DNA of 64,000 nucleotides from Scolanthus callimorphus (lineage: Eukaryota > Cnidaria > Anthozoa > Actiniaria > Edwardsiidae), in the NCBI GenBank assembly GCA_033964015.1, contig CM066918.1, positions 31,766,771 through 31,830,770 on the forward strand. The letters run 5' to 3'. Made by a program: the position numbers and the translations under genes. This document shows, piece after piece, positions 1 to 14,200 of the stretch; position 1 is the stretch's first letter; each line of letters starts with the position of its first letter. Under the pieces are notes generated by a model. It was given only the letters and a program-made list of their open reading frames with translations. It was not told where the DNA came from and ran no database searches.

Positions 1-243
1 CAATGCCTATGTCCCATGTCTAGATAATAAGGAAGGCTCTTAATTAATAATGGATTTAATATTTTATCAAGGGCCACATGTTGTGCAAAATATTTATAAT
101 GAAGTACATACCAGTAGTTAAGCTTTCTATAATTTAAAAGATACATTTGGTGTTATGTTGCCTTTCATTTGGGAGAGAGTGCAAATTATATCCCATGATC
201 ACCCATATCGGCTGTTTTGTAGTATGCTAATCACAGTACTAAC

Positions 244-3200
244 CTCTTAGTCCTTCCATATCTTATCTTCTTGTAAAGCAATTCAGCAGGGGAGCCTGGT
301 GTAAGGCCTCTCGCACATTCTGGTACATACTTTATAGCAGAGATAGCACTTGCTATCTAGAAAATGAAACGAAAGTGACACAAGAATGAGTAGCAACTTT
401 GCAGCCTTGTGGTCTTCAAATAAAAGTTACATATTAAATCACCTGCATGTCGATACTTTGGGTACCATGAAAAAGAGAAGTCAGCTCCCCATTGGCTCCT
501 TCAAACTCGAATGCAGAAGTAGCCCACAGAGGTCCATTATTTGCCACTGACTCAGCCAGGTGTAGGAGGTTGTGTATATTAATGAGCAGATGTCTCTCAC
601 CTTGTAAGATGAATAAAACAGAGATTGTGAATGAAGTTTCATGACCAAAAAACGTTCATGTATCAGTCATTAAGTTGATCATATTGAACTAGGGCATGAT
701 AAAGTTTTATTTTGCAAGTGCTAAAGGGCTAACCCGTATACAATCTCTCCCTGTGTGGCTTGGATAGCTCAGGTGGTAGAGCATTGCACCGGCGTGGCAA
801 CAATTGTGGTTTGAGTCTAGTTCAAAGCGTGATTTTTTATCAGTTTTTTTTTCAAGGCTGCACTAGGGTTGCAAAAAACTTAATCATATAAAAATGCCAT
901 TGAATGATATTTACTTATTTTGAGTAAAAATCATGAATTGGTTTCTCAACTGATTACACTCTGCCAACTTCTCTGAGTCTAGTGGACAGGACTAGTGAGT
1001 AAGACAACAGAGATTCTTTATTGCTCAATCCAACATGGTGGCCTGAATGCTACAAGCCATATGTTTTCTACCGCTGACCAACAGAATGCTGACCAACATC
1101 TGCAGCTATAATAAACAGATTACATCCACTATGTGCTTTTTCCAGCAGTCAGAGGTCTGGTATCACAAACAGCAAGGGCTTTGCTCAGGGCACAAGCACA
1201 ACAGTCGAATTATTAGTAAATAAAGTTCACTTATTTCTTTCCACAAGAACAAAACAAAATGCTGGCTGCAGATGTTGACCAAATGTTTGAGCAGTATAAT
1301 CAAACAGGATTCAACCCGATCACTGTTCATTATAATTATTGAAAGGGGTGATCCAAAAATAAAATGGTTGATCCTTCACACTAAACAAAATACATTTAAA
1401 ATACTGTTTGGCTAGGGCATAAAGGTTGTGTAACTAAACCATGCACCCAAACTGCAAGGGAGCATGGATTTACACAAATAACCAATTATTTAGTAACTGA
1501 TAATTGGAACATTTCACAGTCCAACATGCAGTGATCTCTGTAGCAATTTCCATCTAAAAAGAATTTATTACTCCAGCTTTGCACCATCATGCTCCTCGCA
1601 GTGTGTGTGTGGGGGGTTGGATACTCACCATATAGACCATCAAACAGCACCACAAACTTTTTCAGATGTAGATTGCTTTGGTGGATCTCCTCTTGTGTTA
1701 TTGATTGTTGAGTTAACAACCACACAGAGCTAGAAAGTAACATAAAATGGTGCAAGTACTCATCGGGCAGGACATCCACGAGACACGGAATGCCGTAGTA
1801 GAACAGCCAGTTCCGAAACTCAGATGCTAAAATTGAAAAAAAAATATATATATGTAGTTTGATTCTGAAGATAGACGAAAGACCAAAACAGAGATTGTTA
1901 GACAAGTACTTGGTTATAGAGACAGCCAGAAGATCATACTGTCTTTCGATACATCTACATACCCTTGAAGTATTTGAGGTGGGCTGCAATCGATCTTGGA
2001 GTCCTGGTGATTTCCAGAGGTGGTTTTAGGCTGCATAGTCGCTCATCAACAATACTGAGCAAGTCACCACAGTACCATGCTTCGTTCTTGTATTTGGTGT
2101 CAAACCACAGAGTCATGAGTTGCTTGGTAGCACCAAGCAAGGCACCATGCATGTAGTCAAGGCAACAGCCACGTACAATATCGAAATGTTTTAGTATAAC
2201 ATATGGGCAGACACCTTTCACTCCATTAACCTACAAAACAATTCAAGGCAGAAAAATTGCATGCTTGATAACATGTTTATTATGCATACATAGAACAGCA
2301 TTAGCATCACCTTGTTTGGGGAGGGGGAGGGGGTAACTGACTGTTACCAATTATCACATTAATTTGATTCCAGGCCTCAGAGGGAACATATGTGTATGTG
2401 TAGAAAACTATATTGTCATTGTATATGCAACCCTCTCAAACAGAGATGATTTCATTATTGATCTCAAAACAAACCCTCTGGTTGTGTGAGTACGGGTTAA
2501 TTTTCTTTAAATTATATATGTATCAATGATGAAACAGTTTTTTACTTACAGGTTTGCCTGATTTATCTCGGAGTGCCTGCATTCCATCTGCTACCAGGGA
2601 CTCTTTGGACCTTTCTTTTGGGAATCCTGCTCTGTGTTTAAAGTCGTATGGGAAGACTGTAACTCTTCCCTTACCTTCACCATCCTCTCCTGTGCGACAA
2701 GACTTCCCTTCTATAGTGCAGTAGCAGCAACTATTGAAGCCATTGTATTGCTTCATCTCTAAAAATGATGCCCTTGCAGGGAGGTCTAGCACATAGCACA
2801 GAAGGAGCACTTTGATGGGTTGTAGGGAAACATGGGCTGGGACCTCGAGACCTGTAGAGTATGTGTAGATTTCTTGTTAAAAACACTCTAAAATGTAGTA
2901 CCTTTGTAACTTAATCTTCTTTTCAATTATATTACTAAAAACAACACCCTCTAAAATTAAAAGAATTGGAAGAAATAAAGAAAAAGAATATTATGCTGCT
3001 AATAAAATCCTCTAATAAAAAAGAAACATTGCAGCAATGGCCATACTATAGTTCATGGATTGAGACAAAAGACAAAATATAACCAACCCTTCCTCCCAAG
3101 CCACAACCAGTGAGGTACATACCTACCAGCAAGGATTATTTGTTTCAATTCAATACCCTGAGTGGCGGTGAATTTTCCAGGGGAAGCACAAAATGTCCCT

Positions 3201-6200
3201 GGGTTCTGGTGCCTGAGTGTGGCATATTGTTCTTTCTATCGCAGAGGCAAGAGAGATAAGCAATATTTTCTTGGAAAGAGAACTACCTTGCTATGTTGCG
3301 GCCTTGGGGAGGATGTGTGAACCTTCCTAAGAGGAAAAAATTTCCTACCATATTATTCTGTATAATATGAATACAAACACTGGCGAAGAATTAGGACAAA
3401 GACAGAAAAGTCTCTGGTGGACCATGTGTCAGCCGTCTGAAGTCTCCCACTTGTCTCACTCCCAGATTCTTTGTAAAACAGCCAACTGTTTGTATCCTAG
3501 CCATTTGGAATAATTTACTTTGTTTGATGAGTTTTTTTGTTGTTGTTACGGATTTACAGTATTTTTATAGTATCCCTGAATAGAGCAGATTTCGTATGTC
3601 ACGAAAGAGTTGTACCACACTGCGACCCTGACCATACTGAGACTACGCAGTTTTGTTCGGTATCTACAGCAGGCCAGGTTCCATACTTCCACCGCGAACG
3701 TACCGCGCCGTGTCACAAAACTTTTTACAGTCATACGAAATGTGCTCTAGCTCAAAACACTACAAGTGAAATTGAACATTCCAAAGTATGCCAAAAAAGA
3801 ATTGCATAACTACTGTAGCAAGCATGTACATTATGACTGACATACTTGCCTTCTCTTTCGAGGTTATGAAGGGAATGTGCAAATGGCTTCAGGAAGGTAG
3901 ACATGACTGGTTTCTTGTCGCCAAACCATAGGCCTCCCAAAACCATATTGTCAACTTTTTTCCTATAAAAATAGGTAATCACCAAAGGTTCATCATTTAA
4001 ATCATTGTGAAAATTCCATTTGTTTTACTGTCAAAAGTAAAGGCAGTACCAAAAAGCATTAAAATGGTGTTGCCTTGACTGTCCACATGATTTCTGAGAG
4101 GGACCTAAGTAAAAATCAGAGATGGGATCCCGCCTTATCCCAGCTACAGTACGATCCCAGGTTTCATGAAGTTGAGATCCCACCTCATCCCACATGAGAT
4201 CCCAGCCTGGATTATTGGACGGGATACGAACTTGGGTCAGAATGTATATTTCTTCAGCCCCATCATAATAGAGTAGTCAAGTGATGACGTCACAAAAAAA
4301 CAAATTTTCGATTTAGCAATATTTCTCCTTGCATTTGGAAAGGGCATAATAAATGAATGCTACACACCAAAATTGAGGCTAATCGGATAATGTAATGTAA
4401 TGTATGTAATGTAGGCACTTGTATACCGCAAATTATCATATGGATATGTTCAAATGCGGTTTACAGATGTGGACATGTCTGATTCCTAAGATGCGGACTG
4501 CGATTTATACAATGCAGTTTACAATCATGAGTGGTTGTTAGATTACATTCTGTGGTGAGCACTGTGATTGTTTAACGTCCCTCGCATAGTGGTTAAGTGT
4601 AGTGGGCTGAGAGACGGGACCTCGGTTTTATTGTCTCATCCGAAAGACGTGAAACACAGGAGAAATGACGAATCACTTCAACCCACGATGGACACAAGGT
4701 TCGAAACAGCAGAGAAAAATCCCAACTGCCCCCGACTGGGATTCGAACCCGGTGCACAGAGGTGAGAGGCAAACGCTTTACACGCTGCGCCACCCATGCT
4801 TCATCGGATGAAACGCCAACAAGATAATAACCCCCTGAATACATCATTTTCTTTAAGAAATCACTGTATTTTTGGTTGCGTTCATAAAGTTTTGAATTCA
4901 GTCTAAAATACAGTGATTTGTTAAAGAAAATAATGTATTCAGGTGGCCATATCTTGGTCGCGTTTCAACCGATTTGCATCATTTTTCCATCTTTGCATCA
5001 TCTCTTTCCACTTTGTCTTTCGTTATTCCTGGACTAAAATCAGAAATTCAAGATTTCTCAAATTTATGACGTCACACTTGAGTACTCTATCATCATCATT
5101 TCTATGTGGCACTATTGGCCTTCGGAGCTTCATGAATCATGAAATCAATTGACATAAATATAGCATGTATTATACCTTTTCATTGGTGCCAGCTCATTCA
5201 CTTGGAAGAATAATGGCCATATGCTGGAGTTTGAAGACTTGAAGATGGCTACACCATCAGTGTTAAACTTCAAAGAAATGGAGTTTGCCGTAGCAAGAGC
5301 CCTGCCAGGTTTAGAAAGGTTCCTGTAGAGACGGCCATCCAAGACATCTTCTATGTTGCTTGGATGCTGTTTCTTTCGGGTATTTTTGTATGAAAGTGCC
5401 ACTCTGAATTCCTCTCCTTAAAGAGAAGTCATTGCCGTTGTTTTAAAAAATGTTTTGATTTCAAGGACCTTATTGACAATATAATAAAATGGGAAATCAA
5501 CTTACGCTTGTACAGTTCTTTCAGTTGTTCATCTATAGGGAGAACGACAAAGCTTGTTGTTGCTTGCTTTCCATTTAGTGCCTTCTGGCAGGTGGGACAG
5601 TTGTCTGGCACATTCATTCCAACATACTCAGAACAGTATAAACAGCTGTAATGACGCTCCGCAGAAACATGCTGAGATTGAAAAACCTTTTTTAGGCCAG
5701 CCAAAGAACGAACACATTTATTGGCTGGTCCTTGGATGCAGTGTAGATTGATAACCTCAATCATGTCTTCCAAACACACTCCAGTCAGTTTGTGTTTTAA
5801 AGCAAGTGTCAGTATTAATAGGATGCTTTCTGACAATTTGATACTTGCACCATCATAAAGAGGGGGGTCATTGCAAAGGTCAAATCCAAAACTCCCTGAA
5901 GCAATTTCATCTGTGGTCCCATGGTCATCTGTGATTCCATGGTCAATGTTCTGTTCGTCATCATCAAGATCACAATCTAGGTCATAATGACCTGACTCAT
6001 GTTCATCACCTTGTGAGCTTGAGTCATAACCAAAAGCATCCATAACCTGTATATCGTCAATTTCATGTTCAGCAACTATTGGGTTTGGGCTGTGACCACA
6101 TTCATATAAACCAGCCGTAGTTTGAATGTCATCTGATTCATCCAATGCATATGCATAACTGATGTTAGCTGAATTAGCAGGATTTTCCTGCACAAGCTCT

Positions 6201-7899
6201 TCTCCTGATAAACTGGCAGTTACAAGTGTCCCTCTGTTGCAACTTTCACTCCAACTTTCATTATACCACCTTGACTCTGTAGCAACAAAGACATAAAAAG
6301 GATATTACATGGCCGCGCCGAGATACAAATTTTATCTGTGAGTGTTGAAAAAGCAAGAATATAAAATTTGTATCTCCAGGCAGCCATGTGATGTAATGTT
6401 TATTATTGATGAAAAACCCGGAGGTTGGTTTTGGGGGGGTGGGTGCAAGACTATTTTTTTCAGAGATAACTGAATACAGGGCTTTTTTTTCGGAGTCCAA
6501 GTTTAGCAGGATTTTTTAAAGCACAATGTTCTGTGCCATACTCAGTTGCAGGATATTTTTTGCTGCCAAAAACCACCTGCGGGATATTTATTTTTGTATT
6601 TTATGAGTTGCAGAAAATGTAGAACCAAGCTCTGCTTTTCGCAACGTTGCGAGACAAGTTGCTACGGGTAACATGTCTTGGCAATTTATCACACAATGGT
6701 TCCCTGAATGTGTCAATCCACACGCTTGTTTTGATAATGCTGCTGTAATTTATAATTTTCCATGCCGGTGTATTGCATAGGTTGCAAAAAATATTGTGAG
6801 CGTGTAACATCCCGTGGCTAACTACCAATGATTGTCTATATGGCCGGCTGACGGTCAAATAACAGCACACAAAATCATCATTTTCAACATGAAAAAAATA
6901 AATAATCAGTATTTATTTCTTGGTTGGGTTAGGTTAGGCTTAGGGTTAGGATTTGGTTAGGTTTAGTGCTCAAAATACGAAAATTATTTCGACTGCCGGT
7001 CAAATAGTCAATGGAAAACAATAGAAAACTGCCGGTCATTTAGCAACAGCGATGATTTTTAATTCGTCACTGTTGCGTTGCGAGTTGCAAGAAAAATTGA
7101 CTCGTGTAACATGGCCTTTACTAGACAAGAAGCGAGTCGAAAAACTGCGACTGACTGACAAAGTTTAGTCGCAAAAGAGGAAAACTTAGTCACAAAAGCG
7201 ACCCCACGGGCACAATTTGCAGCCCTATATGTATCTATGCATAACAATTATATTCCCAAGCCTGATTGGGGTTGACGGAATGAAGGTCATGAGGGTGAGA
7301 GGAATTATTGTTTCTAGTTGAATCACACTATAAGATAGTTATGCTTATTGCTTTCAAAATCGCAAACCGGCACAACCGCGGGACCGCCAACCCCCGTCCC
7401 GTCCCCCGTTACTACCAACGGCGTTAGATAAATTTTAGGCAATAATTTACCTACATATCCCTCCATTCAAACCGACTGTGGCATGGATTTTACTGCATAC
7501 AGTATGTCAAAATAGTAATAAGTAATAGAAGATGAGCAAATGATAAATTGCTTGTGCTGCCCACGTTTAAACTTGTGAGTCAGAGTGCGATCGCGATCGA
7601 GTCTTTTAGTTTTAAGTATATGAAAATTTAAAATCATGAACATGGGCTAGTAACCCAGGAAAGCGTTCAAAATGCTTTTGATTTGTACCTTCTTGAAATG
7701 ATGTTGATGGCAATGGCATTTTGGGGTCAAGCTCTCCGATCGTCCTTCTTCGCGTGGCCTCCCTTTCAGCGGCAATTCGAGTGCTCTTCTCTCGATAAAA
7801 CGTTCTCTTGGGCTTCTGGACCGACGGATCTCTGAGGTATCTACCATACGACCCCCTTGTTTTTTTTCGTAACGGTGTTAAATCACTAGAATCTGCCAT
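244..7899 (-). CDS. Tnp2-like transposase-domain protein, 9 visible exons, 3' end outside window
   Basis: Exons (5' to 3'): 7899-7689, 6276-5506, 5416-5176, 3962-3850, 2851-2550, 2230-1963, 1826-1629, 600-443, 356-244. All phases agree, giving one open frame of at least 791 aa. Introns are GT-AG except the one after exon 4, which has an AG|GCAAGT donor. The start is the ATG at 7897-7899 (MADSSDLTPLRKKTRG). Visible parts: basic N-terminus (1-70); acidic stretch then PPLYDGASIKLSE (about 206), a motif typical of these N-termini; two CxxC pairs (about 281-303), probably zinc-binding; a cysteine cluster CCYCTIEGKSC in exon 5; LDYMHGALLGATKQL (about 570), the hallmark of animal Tnp2-type transposases; HNLLHLAES and LFHGTQ (about 710-750). 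The frame is intact although the surrounding elements are decayed. Family assignment is from remembered motifs. An active transposase gene or a domesticated copy cannot be told apart here. It diverges from the BEN gene at 8225. Confidence 0.82.
757..870 (+). repeat. tRNA-derived SINE fragment
   Basis: The stretch TAGCTCAGGTGG (765-776) is a good polymerase III A box. GGTTTGAGTCTAGTTC (808-823) is a degraded B box. Spacing is tRNA-like, followed by T-rich sequence. The B box is damaged and no full cloverleaf is evident, so this is a tRNA-like SINE or tRNA pseudogene rather than a functional tRNA gene. It lies beyond exon 8, in the intron between minus-strand exons 7 and 8. Confidence 0.6.
4115..4220. 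repeat. Degenerate GATCCCA-type short repeats
   Basis: GGATCCC, GATCCCA and CATCCCA words recur about seven times in roughly 100 bp. It looks like the core of a small array-bearing repeat. I see no clear terminal inverted repeats. Confidence 0.4.
4389..4802 (-). repeat. tRNA-derived SINE with ATCGGAT target duplication
   Basis: On the minus strand a tRNA-like head begins near 4800: an A-box region at about 4774-4793 and a perfect B box GGGTTCGAATCCC (forward 4738-4750). About 330 bp of unrelated body follows, ending in an ATTAC-type tail (forward 4389-4412, repeated TAATG). The element is flanked by ATCGGAT at 4382-4388 and 4803-4809, a likely target-site duplication. It sits in the intron between exons 3 and 4 of the minus-strand transposase-like gene. 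Confidence 0.75.
4832..4942. repeat. Short fold-back (hairpin) element
   Basis: CCTGAATACATCATTTTCTT at 4832-4853 pairs with AAGAAAATAATGTATTCAGG ending at 4942. Imperfect arms of about 40 bp surround a short loop. This is typical of a MITE hairpin. It lies next to the SINE, in the same intron. Confidence 0.6.
6301..6412. repeat. Fold-back MITE, 'ATTACATGGCCG ... GATACGAATTTTATCTTC' family (copy 1)
   Basis: ATTACATGGCCGCGCCGAGA and its inverted partner near 6375-6410 enclose a copy of AAATTTTATCT. The same terminal sequence recurs at 10620-10790 and 48215-48485, so this is a dispersed family. It lies in intron 1 of the minus-strand gene. Confidence 0.6.
6922..6964 (+). repeat. Short TTAGG/TTAGGG-like tract
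   Basis: GGTTAGG, GGCTTAGGG and GGTTAGG words recur over about 40 bp, resembling degenerate metazoan telomere repeats. It is too short and imperfect to be a real interstitial telomere. The rest of 6420-7680 is non-coding intron with degenerate GTAACATG/GCGTTGCGAG repeat fragments. Confidence 0.4.
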
Positions 7900-8224
7900 T
7901 TTTGTCCTTTACCCAGTGTATTATTTGTGCATAGTTCGAGAGTCGTTTTACAAATAGCTGATGATACCTGATACTAGAGTGAAACGTTCCTAATACCTGA
8001 TTGGCTGTCATGATGTATGGCGGGAAAAAAACAACAAAGGTTGATTGTTTTATAGGAACTCGACCAAGTCCCGCTCGTTCTCAGCTCCGCGACATCGCCG
8101 AAGGACCTCTCGGAGTTCCTCTCTCGACCTCTCTCGAACACTCCTGACCTTGTTCAAACGATCACCCTTTTAAACTCGTTGTTTGCCACTTTTGATACCC
8201 ACTTTATCCGAAATAATACTAAAT
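7900..8224. promoter_or_regulatory. Putative bidirectional promoter between two divergent genes
   Basis: This 325-bp gap separates the start codons of the minus-strand transposase-like gene (7899) and the plus-strand BEN gene (8225). It must hold both 5' UTRs and any shared promoter. The 8060-8160 part is richer in C, G and CTCTCGA-like repeats than its surroundings. I see no clear TATA box for either gene. The assignment rests on position only. Confidence 0.5.
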
Positions 8225-11200
8225 ATGGGTCGAAAAACCAAGGCGCCTCCTCGATACACCGATGAAGACGGTAAGTAAGGCTATAAAACTAAGATTACTT
8301 TCAGATACTGATCAACGCACGGTTGGCGGACGATTGCGCGTTTTCCGACACAAACTGCTCTCAGCTCCCAGCTTTCGATAGAACGGTAGAGAATAGATTT
8401 AAGTTTTGCCATGTAATACTGTTAATCGTTCGAAGCTACGCACTTCTCATCGAAGATTAATTCATGCGTTTTTTAATGCAGCGAGAATGCAACATTGTAT
8501 GCTGTTGTTAGAGTTTCAGCACAACGTTTCTTTGATTTTCATGGTTTACACCAAACGGGCCACTGCAAACCTGCAGCGCTTATCCGAGGGCTGCGCTTAT
8601 TAACTTTTTGCTCGAAAAGGCGCATTTTTGAGGGCGGCGCTTATTCAAACAAATACGAAAGTAAGGGTTCTCCCCCGCTATATCATTAAAGAATCAGAGC
8701 TCTGCAAATAGAGCACTTGTGATGTTAGAGGGACACTCGACACACTCACCTGCTGTTGTGATTGTGTCTCTGTTGTGCAGAAAAAAACTCAGAAAGTAGT
8801 TGCTCTCATGGTACTTACTTAATTAGTTGTTGGTGAGGTACACAAGAATGTTGGCTCAAAAAAGTTTTGAGGCAAATAATTTATTTTCTGCTCTAATGCG
8901 TTTGTTATGTTATAGCAGGGGCAAACCATACTTTATTGGTGTAACATTTAACAATTAGACCTCAAGGCCGAATGTGCTATGATGAATAGACCATGAGGCC
9001 GAAGGCCGAATGGTCTATTGATATCATAGCACATGAGGACGAGAGGTCTAAATTGTTTTAATATAAACCAACTAGTTGGTCGGTTTTGGCAATGAATTCC
9101 ATTATTTTATGTTGAAATCAAGTTTTCTTGCAAAGAAAGGTGGTGGTTTTGCCAGGCACTGTCTATCACTAATAGACCATTAGTAGCTCAGCCAATCAGA
9201 ATGCAGGATTTGTAATAGACCATTAGTTGGTTTATACTAAAACAATATAGTTGATGTTCGCGGGCGTAAATATGTTTTGGGCCCGACTCAGGCTCATTTT
9301 AGCCCGAGCGCAGCGAGGGATAAAATGAGCACTGAGAAAGGGCCCAAGCATTCAGTACAAAAATGAGAATTGATGGCGACCATCATAACGCCGATTGACT
9401 CGTGCCAAAATGTCTTATACATTTGTTACATGGGGTGGGATATGTATATAATGGTTTGGGTTTCGGGTCTTTTTCTTCTGAGTATTTTTATTTTGTAAAT
9501 GTATAGGTTAATGACACACAGCTTACTTGTAAACCAGTATTTCTAGATTTTTAGCTGAATGTAATTACCGTGTATAAATAAAGTATTATTATTATTATTT
9601 AATGTCCATTAGAGCCCGGATAATATGCCACAATGCTCGCCAAAGTTATAATAATAGAGCATAAATTTGGGCCAATCAGAGCTTGCATGATATTATAGCT
9701 ATATGATATAGATAACAATGTTAATAACATGTCTACAGATAAGTGCAGCTACAGCAGAAAGTTAGACTTGGTAATGGTTTAAAATTAAATTGTTTAACAT
9801 TGTTTTAACAGATCAATATTTAGTGGCTTTTACGGAAGACAACATTAAAGCCATCGTGAAACGAGATGAAATGAAAATGGACTTAGAACAACAGCCACTT
9901 GTTGGCTGTCAAGTGTGTGCACTGTGGCAAGGTGATGGAAAATGGTACCGTGCCACCATTATAGAAGTTGGAGGTAGGTGATGTGTCTTCTTCCTACATA
10001 TAACTGTTGAAAAAAAGGTTCTCTTCAGGAACAAGCCCCTTTGAGTGCAGGGAATCCTAATTTTTAGTGTTTCGGGAATGCTTTCCTCAAAAAAGAAACA
10101 GCATTTTGCAAGTCTTATAGTTCTCACAAGTATTGTTGTTTTCCTGCCTCTAACAAAAATTGCAAAGAAATGTTTCTCTTGTGTATTGCCCTTATATTAT
10201 TGCTCATGTCTTTATAGTAAAAAGAAACTCTGTGATACATAGAGGTTATTACAATGCAGCTAGAGATACAAATTTTATCTTCATGTAATGTTGTTTATTA
10301 AAACGTCAATGAAATACCAAATGTGTATTTTATTTGAGTTAAGCTTAAAAACTGAGTGAGCAAAGACTAGGTTTCACATGTGAAGATGTCAATTCACACG
10401 AATTGGTATTTCATTGCTGTTTCTAGATAATAAAAAATTTTATTATATAACCACCAATGAAATACCAGGTGATCTCCCGCGCGAAAACTTCATATCTTCA
10501 CACGTGAAAATATTATGTTATTTTCACATGTGAAAATATCACACTTGCCTTTGCTGAATGCTCGATTTTTAAGCTTAACTCAAACAAAATTTGAATTTGG
10601 TATTTCATTGATGTTTATATAATAAACAGAACATTACATGACCGCTTGGAGATACGAATTTTATCTTCTCGTGTTAAAAATTTATCTCACTCGTTCGCTC
10701 CCCTCACTCGTGAGATAAATTTTCAACACTCGAAGATAAAATTCGTATCTCCGCGCGGCCATGTAATATCCTCTATTTATCTTACATGTATTCGCATGTG
10801 ATATAATTCTAAAAAACTTGGTATTGCCATGTCACCATTTCAAATCCTCTTTTTTCAAATTTCGTTACGATTTAACAGAACCAGATTTCTTGAAAAAAAG
10901 AAGGCTGGCCTAGAGAAGAAGCCAACGGGGCCCAAAAAAAACAGAAAGACAATGGAAAAACAGAATGAAGGACAACCTAAAGCCATTGCGGACAATCGCA
11001 AAGAGCTTTTAAAAAATGCCAAGAAAGAGAAATTAGCGGGAAAAAAAGCAGCACAAGAGGCTGTATTGGTACAGAGGAGACAGCAGGCTGAACACATAAT
11101 GAGAGACATTGCTGGTGAGCAAGGTACTAGCGTGTCATCCGATGAAGCTGTGGATTCTGATGAAGATTACCAGCCCAATGATGACATTGATTATGAGTCT

Positions 11201-14200
11201 CCTGTCAAGGAGCTTTACAGGATCGATGGTATGTCTTAAAAGATGTTTTTTGTTCCATGTATTGTAGCTAGTTTCTTCATAGAAGCCAATGTCAGGGCTC
11301 AATCTTAATGGTGGTCAACTAGCCAAATACTAGTAGAATTTTCACTTTGGCTAGTTGATTTTGGCTCTTCATTATCCATTGATTTTGGCTCTTTAGTATT
11401 TTGGCTACTGGATTTTTGTCAAGGAAGTAAAAAATATGGTAGAAACTATAGTAGAAAATATATTATGGCTATGTGAATCTTGGTCATTTACTCGCTACTT
11501 GACTACTGTACTATGATCGATCCCTGAATGTGTAGGAAAATTTATATTATTTTACAGACCCAACTAAGACTGCAAAGAGAGGGCTGTTTAGTCAAAACAG
11601 TGGACGCAGAAATAAATTTGCTGCAGGTAAAAAAATAAAATCCATTGAAGTGGAAAGCATGATTTCCAACGACATAAGAATGGGCAAAATGACAACTTTC
11701 AATTCTTCATAATGCGAAAGCATTATTTTTCGTTGTTTTTTAATGTTTGTGCAAATGTGCCTTGTGCGACTACTGTACCCGAAGAAATTTGCAAAGGAGT
11801 CATGCATCATACATGTATTATTTCATAATACACCAAAATTTCAAATTTCCCCTTTTTTTTTGTTGAGGGAGTGGTGGCATGAGTTATTTTTTCCTGCAAT
11901 GGCAGTTTCCAGTTACTGAAGTGATCAAATGCTGTTGTGTTTTACCAGTGTCACAAAGAAGTACTCCCTCAAGTGTATTACCTGTGGCTGAGGAAATGCC
12001 AATACCAAGAGGTACTGCATCTTCTTCAAAGGCTAAATTGCATTTTCTAGAAGTTCAGTTCAGTTCCTCCAGAATTTCTGATTTCTTTTTTTTTCAGAGT
12101 TGGGGGGGGGGATAGAAGTTATGTTTTCCCTGCAATTGCAGTTTCCAGTTACTGAAGCAAACAAATGCTGTTGTGTTTCACCAGGGTCCCAAAGAGGTAC
12201 TCCATCAAGTGGATCACCTGTGGTCGACATGCCAATACCAAGAGGTACTACATCTTCTTCAAAGGTTTTGCATTGTCTAAAAGTTTAGTAACACGATTCT
12301 TAAAACGCAGCCTTATTTGTAAGATGTGCAAGACCTATAGATAAACTTGGATGAATTTCTTAGGATCCCAAATTATCTCTGTAGCAATACATGTAAATAA
12401 GTTCTCCAAGTCAAATTTCATGGGGTGAGATAAAGATGATGGAAATTGGGCCTATAGCTCACAAGCAGACTTCCCTGCACGACGACGAGCAAGCTACAGT
12501 AGGTTCCTCTCTGTCGGTCTTTTAGAGAGGAGTTATTTTTTCCCTGCTGTTGCAGTTTTCATTAAAAATAATGTTGTTTTTGCAGGGCCCCAAACAAGTA
12601 CTCCCTCAAGTCATTCATTCTTGGTGGATGATAATATGCCCCTTCCAAGAGGTACTTCATCTTCTTCACAGGTTTTACATTTTCTAGAAGTAATTTAGTT
12701 TCATGATTCTTGACATAGCCCTTGGAAAAAAGCATTTTACACCAGGAAAAATCAAGCCTGCTAATGTTCAACTCCTCCAGAATTTCTGATTTCCTTTTGG
12801 GGTGGGGGGTTTGGGTGGTGGGGTGGGAGTGGAATAGGAGTTATTTTTTCCCTGCAGTTGAAGTTTCCAGTAACTGAGACGTTCAAATACTAATGTGTTT
12901 TTGCAGGGCCCCAAACAAGTACTCCCTCAAGTCGTTCGTTCTTGGTGGATGATAATATGCCCCTACCAAGAGGTACTTCATCTTCTTCACAGGTTTTACA
13001 TTTTCTAGAAGTAATTTAGTTTCATGATTCTTGACATAGCCCTTGGAAAAAAGCATTTTACACCAGGAAAAATCAAGCCTGCTAATGTTCGACTCCTCCA
13101 GAATTTCTGATTTCCTTTTGGGGTGGGGGTTTGGGTGGTGGGGTGGGAGTGGAATAGGAGTTATTTTTTCCCTGCAGTTGCAGTTTCCAGTGACTGAGAC
13201 GTTCATGTACTGTTGTGTTTTTGCAGGGCCCCAAGCAAGTAATCACTCAAGTCGTTCGTTCTTGGTGGATGATAATATGCCCCTACCAAGAGGTACTTTA
13301 TCTTCTTCACAGGTTTTACATTTTCTAGAAGTAATTTAGTTTCATGATTCTTGACATAGCCTTTTGAAAATAGCATTTTACACCAGGAAATATCAAGCCT
13401 GCTAATGTTCGACTCCTCCAGAATTTCTGATTTCCTTTTGGGGTGGGGGGTTTGGGTGGTGGGGTGGGAGTGGAATAGGAGTTATTTTTTCCCTGCAGTT
13501 GCAGTTTCCAGTGACTGAGACGTTCATAATACTGTTGTGTTTTTGCAGGGCCCCAAGCAAGTAATCACTCAAGTCGTTCGTTCTTGGTGGATGATAATAT
13601 GCCCCTACCAAGAGGTACTTTATCTTCTTCACAGGTTTTACATTTTCTAGAAGTAATTTAGTTTCATGATTCTTGACATAGCCCTTGGAAAAAAGCATTT
13701 TACACCAGGAAAAATCAAGCCTGCTAATGTTCGACTCCTCCAGAATTTCTGATTTCCTTTTGGGGTGGGGGGTTTGGGTGGTGGGGTGGGAGTGGAATAG
13801 GAGTTATTTTTTCCCTGCAGTTGCAGTTTCCAGTAACTGAGACGTTCATGTACTGTTGTGTTTTTGCAGGGCCCCAAGCAAGTAATCACTCAAGTCGTTC
13901 GTTCTTGGTGGATGATAATATGCCCCTACCAAGAGGTACTTTATCTTCTTCACAGGTTTTACATTTTCTAGAAGTAATTTAGTTTCATGATTCTTGACAT
14001 AGCCTTTTGAAAATAGCATTTTACACCAGGAAATATCAAGCCTGCTAATGTTCGACTCCTCCAGAATTTCTGATTTCCTTTTGGGGTGGGGGGTTTGGGT
14101 GGTGGGGTGGGAGTGGAATAGGAGTTATTTTTTCCCTGCAGTTGCAGTTTCCAGTAACTGAGACGTTCATGTACTGTTGTGTTTTTGCAGGGCCCCAAGC

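Noticed and set aside
757..840. A functional tRNA gene
   Set aside because: The A box is good but the B box is disrupted and the arms do not fold as a full cloverleaf. It is better called a tRNA-derived SINE.
6922..6964. Interstitial telomere
   Set aside because: Only about 40 bp and irregular. Chance or a degraded repeat is as likely.
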